NCBI GenBank assembly: GCA_016787705.1
Contig: JAEUTP010000010.1
Coordinates: 248,001 to 312,000 of the forward strand
DNA from: Bacteroidia bacterium
Lineage (GTDB): Bacteria > Bacteroidota > Bacteroidia > B-17B0 > Aurantibacillaceae
DNA: 64,000 bases
Direction: 5' to 3'
Shown: positions 63,587 to 64,000 of the stretch, one piece after another
How positions within the stretch are numbered: the stretch's first letter is position 1
Layout: each line of letters starts with the position of its first letter
The notes under the pieces: generated by a model
Told to the model about the DNA's origin: nothing
Database searches by the model: none
Seen by the model: only the letters and a program-made list of their open reading frames with translations
Translations under genes and position numbers: made by a program

Positions 63587-63609
63587 AATTTCATTCAAAA
63601 ATTCTACAT
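63581..63609. terminator. Hairpin after corA
   Basis: ATGTAGAATTT and AAATTCTACAT form an 11-bp stem with a 7-nt loop, overlapping the corA stop. It has no T-run directly after the stem on either strand, so it is a weak terminator candidate, perhaps serving both converging genes. Confidence 0.45.
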
Positions 63610-63614
63610 GTCCA

Positions 63615-63767
63615 TTAAACTAATTCAACAGCGTTTGGATATTTTGATTTCCAGTTTTTTAAACTTTCTTTTGTTCTAACAGTAATAACTGTTCTTGGAT
63701 CAATACGAAGTTTTACTAAGTAAGTACTTCCTTTCACCTCTGCCGCTTTTTTGATCTTTGCTTTCAT
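63615..63767 (-). CDS. Small basic protein of 50 residues
   Basis: The minus strand from ATG at 63767 to TAA at 63615 encodes 50 residues: a basic start KAKIKKAAEVKGSTYLVKL, then RIDPRTVITVRTKESL, ending KSKYPNAVELV. The codon use looks like nearby genes. It is not part of any larger ORF. I do not recognise a family, although small conserved ORFs with VRTKESL-like text exist in Bacteroidota. It lies between corA and the rplT terminator. Confidence 0.6.
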   Translation of the reverse strand: MKAKIKKAAEVKGSTYLVKLRIDPRTVITVRTKESLKNWKSKYPNAVELV

Positions 63768-63883
63768 CTTATTGTATTTTTGTGATCTTGGGTTCTTCTA
63801 ATAAATATAACACAAATAACCGTATTTTAGTTCGTTATTAAAGTTAATTTAAGCTAATAGTATCAACATTTCGACCTATAAAC

Positions 63884-63911
63884 AAAAACGCCCCGTATTG
63901 GGGCGTTTTTT
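63884..63911. terminator. Rho-independent terminator after rplT
   Basis: AAAAACGCCCC and GGGGCGTTTTT form an 11-bp stem with a 5-nt GTATT loop, with A-runs and T-runs at both sides, so it can stop transcription in both directions. It lies 22 bp after the end of the rplT gene on the minus strand. Confidence 0.85.
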
Positions 63912-63933
63912 ACTCATATAAAATACGTAGAAA

Positions 63934-64000
63934 TTACTTTACCTGGTTTACTACAGCTTTAAAGGCTTCAGGATGGTTCATTGCAAGATCTGCTAATACT
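63934..64000 (-). CDS. rplT: 50S ribosomal protein L20 (C-terminal end only)
   Basis: The last 21 codons are visible on the minus strand, reading VLADLAMNHPEAFKAVVNQ and then VK and a stop. This matches the C-terminal helix of L20, with LADLAMNxPEAFKAxV as its usual end. The rest lies beyond the window. A strong terminator follows it. Confidence 0.8.
   Translation of the reverse strand, partial: VLADLAMNHPEAFKAVVNQVK

Overview
The window is AT-rich chromosomal DNA from a member of the Bacteroidota. Several things point there: promoters of the TAnnTTTG type, weak or absent Shine-Dalgarno sequences, an UpxY-type antiterminator ahead of a surface-glycan locus, DUF5683 and YihY proteins with the C-terminal extensions usual in that phylum, a PadR-PspC gene pair, and an XrtF-type exosortase system. 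The genus cannot be told from the sequence. I recognise no tRNA, rRNA, CRISPR array, transposase or integrase.

Layout. Positions 1-2417 hold a PspC-domain gene (cut by the window edge), its PadR regulator, a small secreted protein and a TerC-like membrane protein. Positions 2430-40413 hold one very large surface-polysaccharide locus of about 32 genes, all on the minus strand. It begins with a Wzc-like tyrosine autokinase, a regulator of the ArsR/nucleotidyltransferase type and an UpxY antiterminator. HisH/HisF-like ammonia suppliers, an ABC glycan exporter (Wzm/Wzt), amino-sugar enzymes, two WbpG-like amidotransferases, many glycosyltransferases, methyltransferases, acyl- and formyltransferases, AsnB, a PhyH dioxygenase and a WecB epimerase follow. 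The predicted product is a nitrogen-rich glycan carrying amino, N-acyl, N-formyl and probably amidino groups, exported by Wzm/Wzt.

Divergent from wzc, on the plus strand (40498-43009), lies a compact protein-sorting module. It comprises a 72-residue proline-rich candidate substrate with a PID-type C-terminal sorting signal, an XrtF-like exosortase, the XrtF-associated membrane protein, and then glyA. This is the most unusual system in the window. Its position beside the glycan locus fits the known link between exosortases and exopolysaccharide clusters.

Positions 43068-64000 hold mostly housekeeping genes: a CNT-type nucleoside transporter, a PAP2 phosphatase, a bioB-bioF-bioD-bioA operon ending in a lipoprotein gene, a LolD-like ATPase, yihY, DUF5683, dapB, a Rieske protein, a LolC/E-like permease, rbfA, an MsbA-like exporter, a 1070-residue protein built of 90-91-residue repeats, rsmI, corA, a 50-residue ORF and the 3' end of rplT.

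Two genes, an acyltransferase starting at 27922 and a permease starting at 56168, have family-typical N-termini whose only reasonable initiation codon is CTG. ATG-based gene calling would truncate both.
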